A stretch of 64,000 nt of DNA from Mya arenaria (Eukaryota; Mollusca; Bivalvia; Myida; Myidae): positions 4,109,001-4,173,000 of the forward strand of contig NC_069135.1 of assembly GCF_026914265.1 (NCBI RefSeq), in the 5' to 3' direction. The notes below the pieces were generated by a model that ran no database searches, was not told the DNA's origin, and saw only the letters and a program-made list of their open reading frames with translations. How positions within the stretch are numbered: the first letter of the stretch is position 1; every line of letters starts with the position of its first letter. A program made the position numbers and the translations under genes. This document shows, piece by piece, positions 63,339 to 64,000 of this stretch.

Positions 63339-64000
63339 CTAAGTTCAAATTGTAAAGAATTAAGGCCACGCAATTAGTACGGTGCAGAATTTTGAAGTTT
63401 CAACGAGCGGGAAAAGGTATCCTTTATATATTCTGGAAAAGTAACCATTTGAAAGCAAAAATGTACTTATGAATAAAACTGGGTCCGACTGTAATATCTA
63501 GTGACTACTGTACTGAGAAACAAAAGACGATGACAATGATTTTTAAACATCTACCATTCTGAGCAGATACACCGTCAATAATTATAAAACCTTTCAAGTA
63601 AAATCGTGCAATACTGATCAATATAAGAGCTATATTTTTGTGAAAACTATGTGAACCATGTTGAGAATAGCGCACTTTCTCGCTGTCATTACGGCTAACG
63701 CCTCGCGCCATATACACGTTTGGGGGCCCTACTGGCCGGTCCTTATAATGTCATATGACCCTCAGTGGTGTGTTATATTTCTTAAATAATCAATCTTTTC
63801 TTACTTAAATGAGAGGAATTAACTGAAATCAGTGTCACCAAATCCAAAAAATTGTTCGCTCTTTATGTAACAATATTCGCTTTGGTCATGGAACGTCAAA
63901 CGTCCTTGTCTGTGCGCGGTTCTTGGTACTAGAACCACAGAACTGATAATAACACAATGTAAGATGTAATGTACCTGCCAAACCTAATAGTTTAACTGTA

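Overview
This is an AT-rich, intron-rich animal nuclear window. Long introns full of dispersed repeats, tandem-repeat-bearing elements that resemble those known from bivalves, and a cluster of HSPA12-type HSP70 genes (a family known to be expanded in bivalves) suggest a bivalve mollusc. I cannot name the species.

Layout. (1) 308-15833, minus strand: most of a nucleostemin-type GTPase gene (GNL3). Thirteen coding exons were placed from splice sites and reading phase; the C-terminus lies off the left edge. Its introns carry a pogo/Tigger-like transposon deletion derivative (624-2318), several tandem repeats and two copies of a dispersed repeat. (2) 15834-18565: a head-to-head intergenic region shared with the next gene. 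A 2.44-kb foldback element flanked by an exact 9-bp repeat fills most of it. (3) 18566-36811, plus strand: a complete NEK4-like kinase gene, 13 exons, 844 codons plus stop with every phase consistent. Its introns hold a second motif-array foldback element, a tRNA-related SINE, minisatellites and tandem-repeat elements. (4) 36812-41796: NEK4 3' flank with a small MITE and a long ~145-bp tandem element. (5) 41797 to the right end, minus strand: three tandem HSPA12 copies. Copy A (41797-45210) has a 1-bp frameshift and a late stop. Copy B (50764-56665) is intact, 580 codons plus stop. Copy C (60650-63338) is a clear pseudogene that has lost its first coding exon. Blocks homologous to the NEK4 3' region, including an orphan copy of NEK4 exon 11 at 49126-49186, precede copies B and C. 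The duplicated unit therefore ran from the end of NEK4 through the HSPA12 gene.

How the genes relate. GNL3 is a nucleolar GTPase linked to ribosome production and proliferation. NEK4 is a NIMA-family kinase linked to cell cycle, DNA damage and cilia. HSPA12 proteins are divergent HSP70s, linked in bivalves to stress and immunity. GNL3 and NEK4 are also close neighbours in the human genome (3p21.1), so their divergent pairing here may be an old linkage. HSPA12 looks like a birth-and-death locus with one working copy in this window. The most unusual material is a set of foldback elements whose arms are arrays of short motifs; two of them have exact 9-bp flanking repeats.
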